NCBI RefSeq assembly: GCF_051014445.1
Contig: NC_135137.1
Span: 30,815,501 to 30,879,500, forward strand
DNA: 64,000 bases
Direction: 5' to 3'
Origin: Colletes latitarsis
Taxonomy: Eukaryota > Arthropoda > Insecta > Hymenoptera > Colletidae
The notes under the pieces were generated by a model, which was not told where the DNA came from, did not search any database, and saw only the letters and a list, made by a program, of their open reading frames with translations. Positions 1 through 10,599 of the stretch are shown one piece after another; the first letter of the stretch is position 1; each line of letters begins with the position of its first letter. The position numbers and the translations under genes were made by a program.

Positions 1-1090
1 ACGCGCATTAACGGGATAACCAGTGCAGTCGTCAGCCTGACAAATCTTCCACCCTCTTTCGCCATTCTATCGTAGCACTTGGGCACCCTTCAGCGATCAC
101 GAAGATTCTGTCCCCGACGCGAGCGATCCTCCTCACTTTTTTTCTCAGCGAAGCAGCGGACTTACGATCCTCGTCCCGAAGATACTCACTTTCCTCTTCC
201 TTCCCTTTATAGCATCCCCTCAGTGTCTCAAGATATTCCCTAAATTTCGTTTCTCGCGAAAGTAATGCTCGAGAATGGTCATTTTTAGTAGTCGTTAGAG
301 AAGAAGAATTGGTCATATAATATGGGGATCTATGCATCCTGAGGAATCCAAAAATATGGGTTGTACAACGTAGTGGATAAATTGTAATAAACATGTTTAA
401 CTCAAACAATCGATGCTGTCTTTTTCGAGGAAGATCATAAAATTATTGCTACAGAAGAACGCTTAATTTTTACAAGGGAGAGGGCTTGCGATAAAGTATA
501 CATTTTTCATTCATCATTTAAAAATTAAATTTTAATTTCGTAACTAATTTTTTTATTATTTAATAATTTTTTTTTGTCGAACAAGATATTTCATAATAAT
601 TTCATTGTACTTGATCGTAAACTAATATTTCATTCAATTCAAATTGGTCAAAATATAATACATGGTTAAACGATGTAAATGTATTTTCAAAGAATTTTAC
701 ACAGATGGCTCACAGATCGCACACATTGCTCAAAAACAAAAGCCAAAACATAAAAAGGTGAACGTTGTACAAACGACTGAAGCGCGAATTACAAACACTT
801 GTAATCACAATTATATCTAACAGTACAAATAAACATCATAATTGTCGGTAGTTCTAGGGTTAAAGATCCCAAAAGTACAGGTGATAACAATTTCGAAGAT
901 TTAAATCACATTTCATGGCAATCTGATCTACAATACAAAGAGTTCATTCGATCAATCAACTCTCTGATAGTTTTAGGTTTCCAAATCGCCAACGTGATCT
1001 GTTTATTTGCAAACCCCAATATAAAAACCTGTCAAATTATTTTCTCCTTTCCCAAAGAATGTAAATAACAAATTTAACTGTGTTGTGTTT
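1..1090. other. Gene-free stretch, mostly AT-rich
   Basis: No gene is recognised here. The first ~410 bases are mixed in composition and hold an open minus-strand frame of 125 codons (32-409) rich in Arg, Ser and Glu, with no domain I recognise. From ~420 to ~1,090 the sequence is AT-rich with many short A and T runs and stop codons in all frames. No tandem repeat or inverted repeat was noticed. Confidence 0.6.
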
Positions 1091-2430
1091 CCATGCATGA
1101 CTCCAAATGGTCAACAAAAAACGAGAAAATTCATTCGAAATGTCTTGGATCGCTACACGGAGGCACGAAAGGGCGGATATCGCGGAGCAAAGCCTTGGAC
1201 CTGGAATACTTTTGCAGGGGAAACACCGACCGTCTCAGAGTAGATCAGGGAGGAACAGCGGAGGGTCGGGCCGCGAACAAGACCAATTTGCGATTTTGCA
1301 ATTCCAATTGCCGCGGTAGCTACCCTTAGCCAAATATGCAGATTCGGAGGACGCGACGTCCTTCTTCGTTCCTTTCCCCGCGACATCGCCGCCCTGGCCC
1401 GAACACGACAAACAGGGATAAATTTCTGTCGGACGAGGTCCACCATTTCCCCACTCTCCACCCCCACCTCGTCGACCTTTAACGCATGGGAAACGCATTT
1501 TCCGGGGTTACGAAACGCCGAGAGAACCGAAGAAACGCGATCGCAACGGAAACCGAACAGCTCCATGCGGTCTCTGCGGTCGCATTGCCCGATGGGTTGG
1601 GTCTAGCCAGGAGTACCGTCGCAATTTGTACCGTCGAACAAAGGTAATTACCGTATGTGTTGTTAGTGGCAGACCGTACACTCGCGCAGCGGAAGTTCCA
1701 GGTTCTGCTCTGGCTGACCGACGTAGGCTGACCAACCTAACTCTCTGATTCTCTTTTTGCCTCTACGCCCCGGTCCCTCGAATCCTACGACGTGCTATCC
1801 GTCTCTCTCCGTCTTCGTCCCTCCCCTTTCTCGCTGGGCGATCTCTATCGCGCGCTCACGAATCGACCGTTCGACTCTCGACCCTCTCGAGTTCGAGGTT
1901 CGAAATGTTTGCCTCGGTTCCTAATAATGGGATGGGGCCGACTCCGGCTCGTGGACGGTTCCGACTCGTTACGGGCCATTATTATTGCAGTGCGCGGTAG
2001 CGGCGCGGCCTAATGTTTGTAAATATGCAAGTGGAGGCCGGTATGCATGGGCTATCTGCATGCGCTACGTGATCAATATGGCGTGAACATTGCGATCACG
2101 TTGCCCGTTCGGAGGCGAGAGGCTTTGCGGCTATCTGGACGGACTGCACTCGATTGAGCGGGAACGCGCTCGTTTCGAAATTACTGCAAATTCGATAAGT
2201 GAACAGAGCGCCGATCCAATAGAGGTCGGGACCATAATTTTCGGGATATTGAAACGCTAACGCGCGCGCCCCGACTGTTTGGACGCGTTTTTGCCCCGCC
2301 TCCGTTCCAAATAGGTCGCCAAGTCGATCGGAGCCCATCGACGATGAATTTTAATTCGACGAAAGCCACCGATAACGGGAAAGCCCCTCGGTTAGAGGTG
2401 TGCTTTACGTCGCGTTCGAATCGACTTTGC
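1091..2430. other. GC-rich, CpG-rich block without a recognisable gene
   Basis: A GC-rich block with abundant CpG. Overlapping open frames occur on both strands (for example 1,153-1,566 minus and 1,792-2,013 plus), which is what scarcity of TA-containing stop codons produces by chance. None resembles a known family. The 2,011-2,101 segment stands out for clustered regulatory-like motifs and is listed separately. Confidence 0.6.
2011..2101. promoter_or_regulatory. Candidate enhancer: forkhead/POU-like motifs and a spaced dyad
   Basis: TGTTTGTAAATATGCAA at ~2,014-2,030 combines a forkhead-type core (TATTTACA on the minus strand) with a POU-like ATATGCAA. TATGCAT and CTGCATGC follow at 2,042-2,064. 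ACGTGATC (~2,067-2,074) is repeated in inverse as GATCACGT (~2,094-2,101). The motif assignments rest on general consensus knowledge; regulatory function is inference from clustering inside a non-repetitive GC-rich block. Confidence 0.25.
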
Positions 2431-2477
2431 GGAAACTGTGATTCTTTTTTTAAATTAAAATTATTAGTTTTGTTTAC

Positions 2478-4230
2478 AGCTTAAAGGAACATTTCGATTA
2501 TTAATTTTATCGTTCTGGGGGAATGTAAAATTACGATGCTTTATATAAATATACGTGATTAAATAAGAAACGCAACATTCTGTTTAATAAGATTTATATA
2601 CTGGAATTATAATTACCTGCAGAGCACATATTATTTCTGATGAAATTGCAAATGCAAATAGGAAAAATGGACCAAAACATAAAGTCATAAAATTTACAAA
2701 AATCAGTTTCTCTTAAAATTAAAACTATACTTCCTTCTTATAATTTAGAAAAACATAACGATTATTAATTTTACCGTTCCGGAAAAATGTAAAAGTTACA
2801 GTAACGAGTATTGATCGATGTTTTATATAAATATACGTCATTAAATAAGAAATGTAACATTCTGTGTAATAAGATTTATATAGGATGTTTGGCCACACCT
2901 GGGAAAATTTTAATGGGAGATTCTAGAGGCCAAAGTAAGAAGAAAATTAAGGATACTAATTTGTTGATTAAGACTTCGTTAAAAAGTAATAGAAACATTT
3001 CCAGTTACACAGTCTATTTTCGGTAAAGAATTTTTTTCTCGAAAATGCGAAGGATTTCGGGGGTATGTCTATTCACCAAAAATGATTGCAATTGACTCCT
3101 GCAATCGAAAATAATTTTTTTAGAATTAATTAAAAATTTGTTTTTTCGTCGAAAAATTTAGGCACCTACCCCCTGTCGATTTTTCTTAAAAATTCCTTTT
3201 TCATTTTCAGTAATTTTGTTTGACGCCCTATAGAAAAGTTGTCTAATACTTGCTTGTAGGTACCCATGAGCTCTACTTCAGAAAAAAGTTTCATTGAAAT
3301 ATATTCATAATTGTAGGAGTTATGGCTATTTGAAAATTGGACCATTTTTATGGGGTTTTTCTTATTTTGCGGAGTCAGGGACCAACTTTTCTAATATTTT
3401 TGCAATTTGTACATATTCTCCTCCAAAATACGCGTAGTTTGCTTTTTTAAACATTAAAATCGTCCAATCCGTTCAGAAGTTATGACGTTTTAAAGATACG
3501 CATGAAATTTCAGTGAAAGATATCAACGCTATGGTCAGACATGAAATTTTCGGTAATGAATTTTTTTCTCGAAACTGAGTAGGATTTCGGGGATATGTCT
3601 GTTGACCAAAAATGCTTGCAATTGACCCTTGCAACTAAAAATAATTTTTGCAGAACGATTTGAAAAAATTTTTTTTCGCTGAAATATTTAGGCACCTACT
3701 TGAATTTTTTTTTCGAAAGCACGTAGGATTTCAACGGTATGTCTATTCACCAAATATGATTGTAATCGCTCCCCGTAACCAAAAATATTTTTTTCGTGTA
3801 TGATTTGAAATTTTTTAATTCAATTTTTTAATAACTTTGTAACGAAGCCTCAATCAACAAATTGATATTCTTGATTTTCTTTTTATTTTGGCCTCTAGAA
3901 TCACCCATTCAAGTTTTTCCCAGGTGTGGCTGAACACCGTGTATATTGGAATTATAAATACCAGTCAAACACTTATTATTTTTAATGAAATTGCAAATGC
4001 AAATAGGAGAAGTGGACCAAAACAGAGAATCAGAAATTTTACAAAAATCAGTTTTTCTTAAAATTAGAATTATAACAATTCTGCTTACAATTTAAAGAAA
4101 CATTTCAATTATTAATTTTACCGTTCTTGAAGAATATAAAATGTAAAGCAACGATTATTGTCCGATGCTTGATGCGAATATACTTCATTAAGTAAGAAAC
4201 GTAACATTCCGTGTAATAAGATTTCTACAT
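2478..4230. repeat. Diverged tandem repeat, ~264-bp unit, three partial units, split by a transposon
   Basis: An AT-rich unit containing ATTATTAATTTTA and CGTTC starts matching at 2,497, again at 2,761 (period 264) and again at 4,108. Each unit also carries ATATAAATATACGT-like sequence, an AACATTCTGTGTAATAAGATT-like segment (core about 2,865-2,877) and ATGAAATTGCAAATGCAAATAGGA. The second unit is interrupted by the 1,061-bp transposon copy at 2,881-3,941, so its second half resumes at ~3,944. The units are diverged by point changes, so this is an old duplication that predates the transposon insertion. No coding sequence is seen in the unit. Confidence 0.8.
2881..3941 (+). mobile_element. Non-autonomous TA-flanked DNA transposon, long form, copy 1
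   Basis: A 1,061-bp element with ~115-bp inverted ends. The left end is a degraded form (TAGGATGTTTGG for the family's CAGGGTGTTCGG) and the right end reads GAACACCGTG. It is flanked by TATA on both sides. The right arm (~3,830-3,941) mirrors the left arm (2,881-2,995), including GATTCTAGAGGCCAAA and its complement. The core carries three direct copies of a ~130-bp subrepeat (TTTTTCTCGAAA...GTATGTCTATTCACC) starting near 3,026, 3,563 and 3,708, and between them two AT-rich segments containing GAGTTATGGC and AAGTTATGACG. There is no transposase frame, so it would have to be mobilised in trans. TA flanks and CA/TG termini fit the Tc1/mariner superfamily (inference). The core orientation is taken as plus here. 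Confidence 0.9.
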
Positions 4231-4235
4231 AAAAA

Positions 4236-5088
4236 TTAAAACAAATAGGACAAATGGAACAAATCTAAAAGTCACACTTGAGTAAATGGCAACATTAGGA
4301 ATTAGGACAGTGATACTCGATGGATGAAACTAATCCAGTCTCTCTATTATTTGAACGGGGAACAGGAGCACTGATTCAAAAAGTATTTCGCGTGGATGAT
4401 CGTCGATCGTGGCCGGTAGTTTCCAGTGGGGGCTCGAAAAAGAATTCAAACGCGAATGGTCGATGCAATGCTTGAGCCATCAGCATCGAGTGGCTATATC
4501 ATCATGTCCGGACGAGGTGAACTCTTCGGAATCGGGGTCGACGCGGGCGAGCGTTGCCGTTCGCGTTTCGTGCACTTCTCGCATCACCTTAATCAGAGAA
4601 AAAGCGACGTGGGTAAAGGAGCGGGCGGCGGCTGAGGCAGAAGGAGGCGGAGTGATGTACGAGGGAGCTCTTTTCCGTTTTCCGGGTGCACGAGTTTCGA
4701 GTTACGCGAGCGCCAGCAGAAAACTTCCCCCCACCCTCCCCGCCTTTGCCCGTAGGGACTTCGGCTCGTGGGCTTTCGCAATTTATAACCGTCCTAACTG
4801 AATCCAGCGTCGCGCGGCGTGTTCTTCGTTACAGCCTGCGTGTCTGCCGCTTTTAATCCGGCCCGCGACCTGTAATATTCGTTCGTATTCACCGACGCGA
4901 GACCTTAATCGCTGGAACGGTAACTGGAACACGCGTTATACCGACTTTTATCACCCCAGCTTCTCTCGAGAGCACGGGCTGTCTTCGAGCGTGTTCCGCG
5001 ACTTTTCGCTTTGTTGCGTCGCGGGTAAAAATATTTCGACGCGGGATACGTCGGCTTGTTTTGTATTCTAAGGGGGCACAGTCATTGG
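4236..5088. other. Gene-free stretch with a GC-rich block
   Basis: From ~4,400 the sequence becomes GC-rich and CpG-rich. Plus-strand frames at 4,409-4,801 and 4,426-4,635 overlap each other and a minus frame at 4,593-4,781. They are compositionally biased and unrecognised, so I do not call a gene. No repeat was noticed until the tandem duplication at 5,089. Confidence 0.55.
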
Positions 5089-5474
5089 TAAAGCCAGAAA
5101 CATAATATTTGGGTGTCCAGTAAGCGATGATTCCTAAAATGAACGTCGCCACGAGCTCGGTGCATCTTTCGTACAGCGAAGGTGTGAAATTCGATATTTG
5201 CACACAGCGATATCGTTGAGTCGGTAGAAGAGATTAATTTCTCATCCAGATAAGAAGTGTCAAATAATAAATAAAAGATGATAAAGTCAGAAACATAATA
5301 TTTGGATATCTAGTAAGCGATGATTCTTAAAATCAACGTAGCTATGAGCTCGGTGCATCTTTCGTACAGCGAAGGTGTGAAATTCGATATTTGCACACAG
5401 CGATATCGTTGAGTCTGTGGAGGAGATTAATTTCTCATCCAGATAAAAAGTGTCAAATAATAAATAAGAGATGA
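5089..5474. repeat. Tandem duplication, 192-bp unit, two copies, carrying half a hairpin transposon
   Basis: Unit 1 (5,089-5,280) and unit 2 (5,281-5,474) align end to end with roughly 90% identity by eye. Both contain AAACATAATATTTGG, GATGATTC, GAGCTCGGTGCATC, TTTCGTACAGCGAAGG and ATATCGTTGAGTC. The stretch from the GTAAGCGATGATTC segment to ATTCGATATTTGCAC matches the left half of the hairpin element at 13,190-13,330 (shared TGATTCTTAAAATGAAC and TTTCGTACAGCG). The matching right terminus is absent. The duplication therefore happened after that element inserted and decayed. No coding sequence is recognised. Confidence 0.9.
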
Positions 5475-7240
5475 ACAAGTAACTTATAAATCATTATTCG
5501 TTCAATAAATATTACAGTTTGAATAAAACAGTCAAGTTATATAGAGATTCTTTAAATAAATAAAGGGCGAGTTTAGCCATTACCAACGATTGTCATTGTA
5601 GGTCAAAATTTATGGAAAATTTATCTTGTGTGACTAGCAACAATAGTTATCTATACTGATATGTGTACGATGAAAGTACTCAATTCGCTCCAACAGGCAT
5701 ATTTGCAGTCGAGTTTCAACGAGAGCGTTGTGTTAGTCGATGGTCAAACATTTAAACAACAAATCAAAAGGTCTACAAACATGCTACGGTACGCGATAAA
5801 TCATTATAATGTCTCCATGAGGACTCCATTTGTTTAACTAGAAACTACCGTCGTCGTTTTAAAATTCTATCCTGCAATTAAAATTTAAACTATGATCTGT
5901 TCCCTGCGGTTGGGACTGGTTCGTTTTGATAAAAACAAATTCTTCCTACGAGAATCTTAGCTGTTATTTTCTAAATAAAAATTCACTTTACATAATAAAG
6001 CGTTTAAAATTGTTCCCGCGTATTATTGAAGGTAAATCAAAAAATGGACAATTAATTTATAAGCATTACATTTAATAATTTTCGTGGTTTTCAACAGGGT
6101 TTGAGAGGTAACATCAATTTTTAAGGAGCAACTAAGATACTAATATTTTTACATTAGATTGTACGTGACTTACATTTTTTGCTTTCGAATATTTTAATTA
6201 ATATTCAACCTGGCATTGCAGTCAATGAATTGGAATAAGTAGAATAAGTTTTGAATAACATGGCGATGTGTTACATTAGGATGCATACATTCGTTCGTAA
6301 TCAAAGATGTCTTCCAGGGGTTAACATCTGCGGTGGGCCTAATTTTCCATATTGCAACGACTCTGCGTGCAGATAAATGCCCGCGTATGATAAAATATAT
6401 CTCTAGAGATAGTGCATTAATAACAACTGCCAGGACAGTCGTTATACATCATTTTTGTTCGCATTATTATAAACGGCCTGAACTTCCCATCGTATACATT
6501 ATAATACATTACCGGAACGGTAGCTAGCGGTTCCCTGGCATTTCTCTCTTGCCAGTTTTTACGCCATAATCGCGCAGTTAAGGAGATAAATATGATGTCA
6601 GTGGCAGCAGCCAACGACGTGGTGCACGTGTTAAGAAAAAATATGCTTTCCGCTCTGACTAAGTTGCTGCTCGTGTAGAGATCATGAGAATTGATCGTTA
6701 CCGAATACTTGGCTGAAGAGGAAGAATACTTCTCCGTAGATTGGAGCACTGAAACGAAGGTTCTCAAAGATGAATAAACAATTCATACGAACTATGGTGC
6801 AAACATTGTAATTAAAAAAATCAAGGATGATACACTAAATACAGAAAGGAATTTCTCAGGCTTCCTCAAACTTTGAAAACTTCTTTGCGTTTTAAGATGT
6901 TGTTGCTTGAGAAGGTAGAGTTTAATGAAATACTATGACAATATTTTCTTCGTCTCAAATGTGCAGTTTTACTTTGAAAATTAATTAAAAGTAGAGTATG
7001 CTACAAGTAGTTCAAAGTATTAGCAGTCACTGAAACTTGGCAATCTTGGTTCTTTTTTCTTGAAAATATGTTTTTTTCGACCTTACCTAATACCTTCAAA
7101 ATGAGCTCGAGGGTCTATGATACAAATATCCCAAGTAACTTATTCAGCTCCTCTAGCTTTCTCACTTCGTATTACATCACCGAGTGTTAAGGATGTTTGC
7201 TCGAAAGCTTTTAAAATAATTTATATTCGAGAAGATGGCT
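5475..7240. other. AT-rich gene-free stretch
   Basis: AT-rich sequence with scattered short frames. A 116-codon minus frame (6,417-6,767) is the longest and matches nothing I recognise. No inverted or tandem repeat was noticed. Confidence 0.55.
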
Positions 7241-8400
7241 ACGTAACTCGATAATATCGCGTTCTCCTTCTGCCGTTCCGGCATGACTGTCGAAGGCATT
7301 GTCAGTAGCCATGGCGCGATTATCTTCCTCTCTCGGGAACGGCGACGCGTTTATCCTCGAATAAAACGCATCCGAAGGTAGTCGCCGTAAAATTACCGGC
7401 GGAAATTCGTTCGCGATACCCTTGAAGATCCTCCAGAAAGGGATTCGAAGGATCCACGTTAGGCGAGCGAGGGAAGCCGAACGGGATGGAGCTCGAAGGA
7501 TTAACCGGTCCTTTCTTCCGTCTTCCTTGCATTAAAGTCGTTTGCTAATTGGATCGGTCTCCGTGCCATTCCCCCTCATTTTTCTCCCCGATTCTTCTTG
7601 CCCGCTTAAGATGCTAGTCTGGCTCAGAACTCTTAAGAAGTCAATTCCCTTTCTGTATTTTTCAAATTCCAAACACTGGAAGGCATTGGCAAAATTCTTA
7701 AAATTTTCACACTAAACTTCACGTCGAATATTGATTCAGGGCACGATTTTGGATCTCTTATATAAATGCCGCGAGTTGATCGTAGATTGCAAGTAGAAGC
7801 TTTGAAATTAATACACAAAGGGAGCCTAAATTTGCGCCCTCTAGGCCAGACCTAACCCAGCCCTCGATCGGGGAGGAACGAGTAAAGTTTTCGAGAGGCA
7901 GCCGATACTCGCGAGATGAAAAAGACGATCTATAATCGTCTGCGGCGGCAGCCCAGGTAGCTCTAATCGGGTTTAGTTTATCTCGCGAGGACACGCGCTA
8001 TACAAGTAGTAGGTATCTACGTCTATTCCGGCGTCTTCGCTCTTCGCCTCTCCCGCTCGGCCCATCTTGGCTCATCATCTTCTGGAAGCAGTTGGCTGGG
8101 TGGCTAGAGCTCTCGTTGCTCTGCTCTCTAGGTAGCTAACTCATAACTACGTCACATCCTGCAGGTAATTGAAAACGTTATCTCGCACCCGGGAGTCTCC
8201 ATCCTTTCCTACCAGCGGGCCTGCCGCCTCCACCCCCAATCCCTCCGCCTCCGTAGCTTAAGGCTGCTTCCCTCCACCCCCTTGGCTCTCTCCGTTCCCC
8301 GCCACCTTTCACCGGTCTAGAACGGGCTGGTAATTAACACCCTCACTAGGGGTGTTCGGAGAACTCCTGGAAAACTCGGAAAACTCGTAATAGCACGTTA
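7241..8400. other. Mixed to GC-rich block, no recognisable gene
   Basis: Contains pyrimidine-rich GC sequence (8,040-8,340) typical of insect regulatory or intronic DNA. No frame is convincing. At 8,110-8,137 a pyrimidine run leads to CTCTAG followed by GTAGCT, a weak juxtaposed acceptor/donor that I did not accept as a splice signal. Confidence 0.5.
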
Positions 8401-8421
8401 TATTTGTTTCTTATTTTCAGT
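8384..8421 (+). promoter_or_regulatory. Strong acceptor-like splice signal
   Basis: A T-rich tract (TATTTGTTTCTTATTTTCAG, AG ending at 8,420) follows a GTAAT branch-like motif. It scores by eye as a good insect 3' splice site on the plus strand. The sequence after it is not recognisably coding, and no consensus donor is obvious nearby, so it may be a non-coding exon boundary or chance. Confidence 0.25.
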
Positions 8422-10320
8422 GGCAGGGTTGTGCGTGTACAGGTGTAGCAGAGGGAAAGAAAGATCGGTCCAAGGTTCTGGGGAGCATCTGGTGCCCTCC
8501 AGTTAGAGAAACGTGGATATTGTAATTGTTAGTTAGAGTCCAGAGAGTTTTACTCTTGGGATTTTGAAAGTAGTCGTGACCTTTGCTCTTAATGCTGCGT
8601 CCATTAGAGATTCTCACTCTCGAGAACTTTCCTATCTTATATACCAAGATTTCTATTTCGTACAAGTTTATTTTACTCAAACATTCTAGACAAAGTATGG
8701 ATTATTGTAATTATTTGAAAATTTATGCAATCCTCCATTAGTTCATTATTTTTTAAATGCTTCAAAGGAATGTTGATTTGAAGTAAAATAATTCTGTGGA
8801 GATTGAGAGTCCATTTAAGGATTAATGCTGCCAAGTATTTTGAACGTTACTAATTCTTCGAAAGGCTTTTCTTCGCTAGTTTTGATAGTTGATTTTCAAT
8901 TGGTAGTATCCCTTTTTGCTCTCCGTTCTTTTTTCACGAGCTCGTGATTCGTAACGGCGAATCGTACTGGAAGGAAAATGGACTCGAGACTTTGTTCGAC
9001 GCTACAGCCGTTCATCTCGCGTAGACGGAGATAGGCGACCGAAGAACGTTTAAGAGAAGTAAGGAAGAAACGCGGCCGGCTGTTGCCTATGGTGCACGAA
9101 CTGGAATGAGAACCGGGTTGAACTTGCTCGCAACCTCGGAGAATGGAGTTCATTGTAGGGGCCATATTGCTGTCGGTACGTACTACAGCAATCTGACCAG
9201 GGAACTAGCTACCGCGGATCGGGGCGATTTTTGCGTTGGAGTGGATTGACCCTCTCGAAACTGACGCTGTTGATCGCTTGGGTAAAATGAAATCGATGTT
9301 ATCTATGTACAAAACGCGGTGGTTGGAAGTTTACTTCATTCGTATTTCGATAAATTTTATCAAAGGAAGTATGGCGAGCGAGAAAAAAATACCCTTCTGC
9401 GACTTTTATCGAATCTTTTGTCTTTTTAGTTAAGACAAAGCTATTACTCAATCGCGATACGTGTGATCCATATGTAACAAGTTGCACGAGTTGCTATAAA
9501 ATTGTGATGTCAATGCAAAGTGGGAGCACCTAGTGAAATGAAATTGTCTTTCCTCGAATCATTTTTTTTCATAAAGGTGTTATATGAATTTGTTCGAATA
9601 AGATTAACTTTTCCTAACGATTGTAATGGGATTTTTGACCACCATTGACCTTTAATGTTAGCAGTAGTACGATTTCCCGATATCTAAAAATGGACGAGAA
9701 ACTTTCAAACATGTCTGAATCGGCGGAATGTCGCGCACAATTATCATAAAATATATATATAAAATAAGCTTTGTGTGAAACGTTACGTGGCGGCCCTCGT
9801 GTACGCGAAAGCGGTCTTCCATGATGAAACCGACTGGAAAGTAGAGAAGGATGACACGCAAGGAATCGATTTTCCTCCCGCCTATTTCTGTCCTAGACGG
9901 TGATAAATGGAGGACACCTTTCAGCAAACTCTCGAAGCATAGTGCCCTTTCTTACGTGGCGTCTGATGTCGTTCCATTAATTAATGAAGAATTAGATTCG
10001 AAACCAATAAGCCAAAGAAACGCAGTTTGGAAGAAGGCTAGAATCTTTCGTAGCTAAGTAGAAGAACGGTACAGTCGTTCCTTCGGTGCTCGAAAACTCG
10101 GATAAGTAAGAAGCTCAATGGTGTGGGTTTTGTCTTACCTACTTATTTCACGTATAAACAGTGTTAAAATTAATGTGAAAACATAGTCGAATCAGTACTC
10201 TGTTAATGTAGCGTTTAAATGAAGCCATAGAACTGGTGAAAAAGTCATCTAATTACTATTTACTAGATTGCAGATTCTGTTGGTACAGGCACTATGAGCT
10301 CTATACTATATTGGTCGAAA
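8422..10320. other. Gene-free stretch, mixed composition
   Basis: Short frames on both strands (8,417-8,680, 8,896-9,165, 9,658-9,927 minus; 9,236-9,433, 9,851-10,057 plus) show no recognisable domains and overlap one another. A short TA-rich run lies near 9,751-9,763. Nothing else was noticed. Confidence 0.5.
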
Positions 10321-10326
10321 TGAAGG

Positions 10327-10563
10327 AGATTTGATTAATGGGGTATGAGTGACGATGTCAAAGGCTTTCTAGAAATCAGTGAGGACTATATCTACCTGGT
10401 TTTCAATGAAGTTATTGACCAAACACAAATTGAAGATCGTAGACTTACCCTGGACACAACGTTCCTGAAAGATTTTTCTTAATTTGCTATGTGCTATGCT
10501 CTTAAATATTTCATCGATTACATTAATAGTAAATTTGGCCTGATCTTGCCTAGATAATAGCAT
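10327..10563 (-). pseudogene. Non-LTR retrotransposon reverse transcriptase fragment
   Basis: Read on the minus strand, the frame gives INVIDEIFKSIAHSKL, then VQGKSTIFNL, then QVDIVLTDF, a stop codon (at 10,369-10,371), and KAFDIVTH in the same frame. This order matches the reverse-transcriptase core of non-LTR retrotransposons (Jockey/CR1-like elements): a finger-region helix ending in HxKL, a G[R/K]ST-xxNL block, and the VDV-xx-TDFxKAFDxVxH block that holds the first catalytic aspartate. The stop inside that block and loss of similarity soon after show that it is dead. Only ~75 codons of a domain normally several hundred codons long remain; no endonuclease, no YxDD block and no poly(A) end are visible. 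The clade is uncertain from so short a piece. Confidence 0.75.
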
Positions 10564-10599
10564 TTTCCTTTTCCTCCAATGTATGGGTATCCTAAAATG

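Noticed and set aside
8110..8140. Pyrimidine tract with CTCTAG followed by GTAGCT, a possible second ratchet point
   Set aside because: The donor half lacks the GTRAG consensus, so it would not be an efficient regenerated donor.
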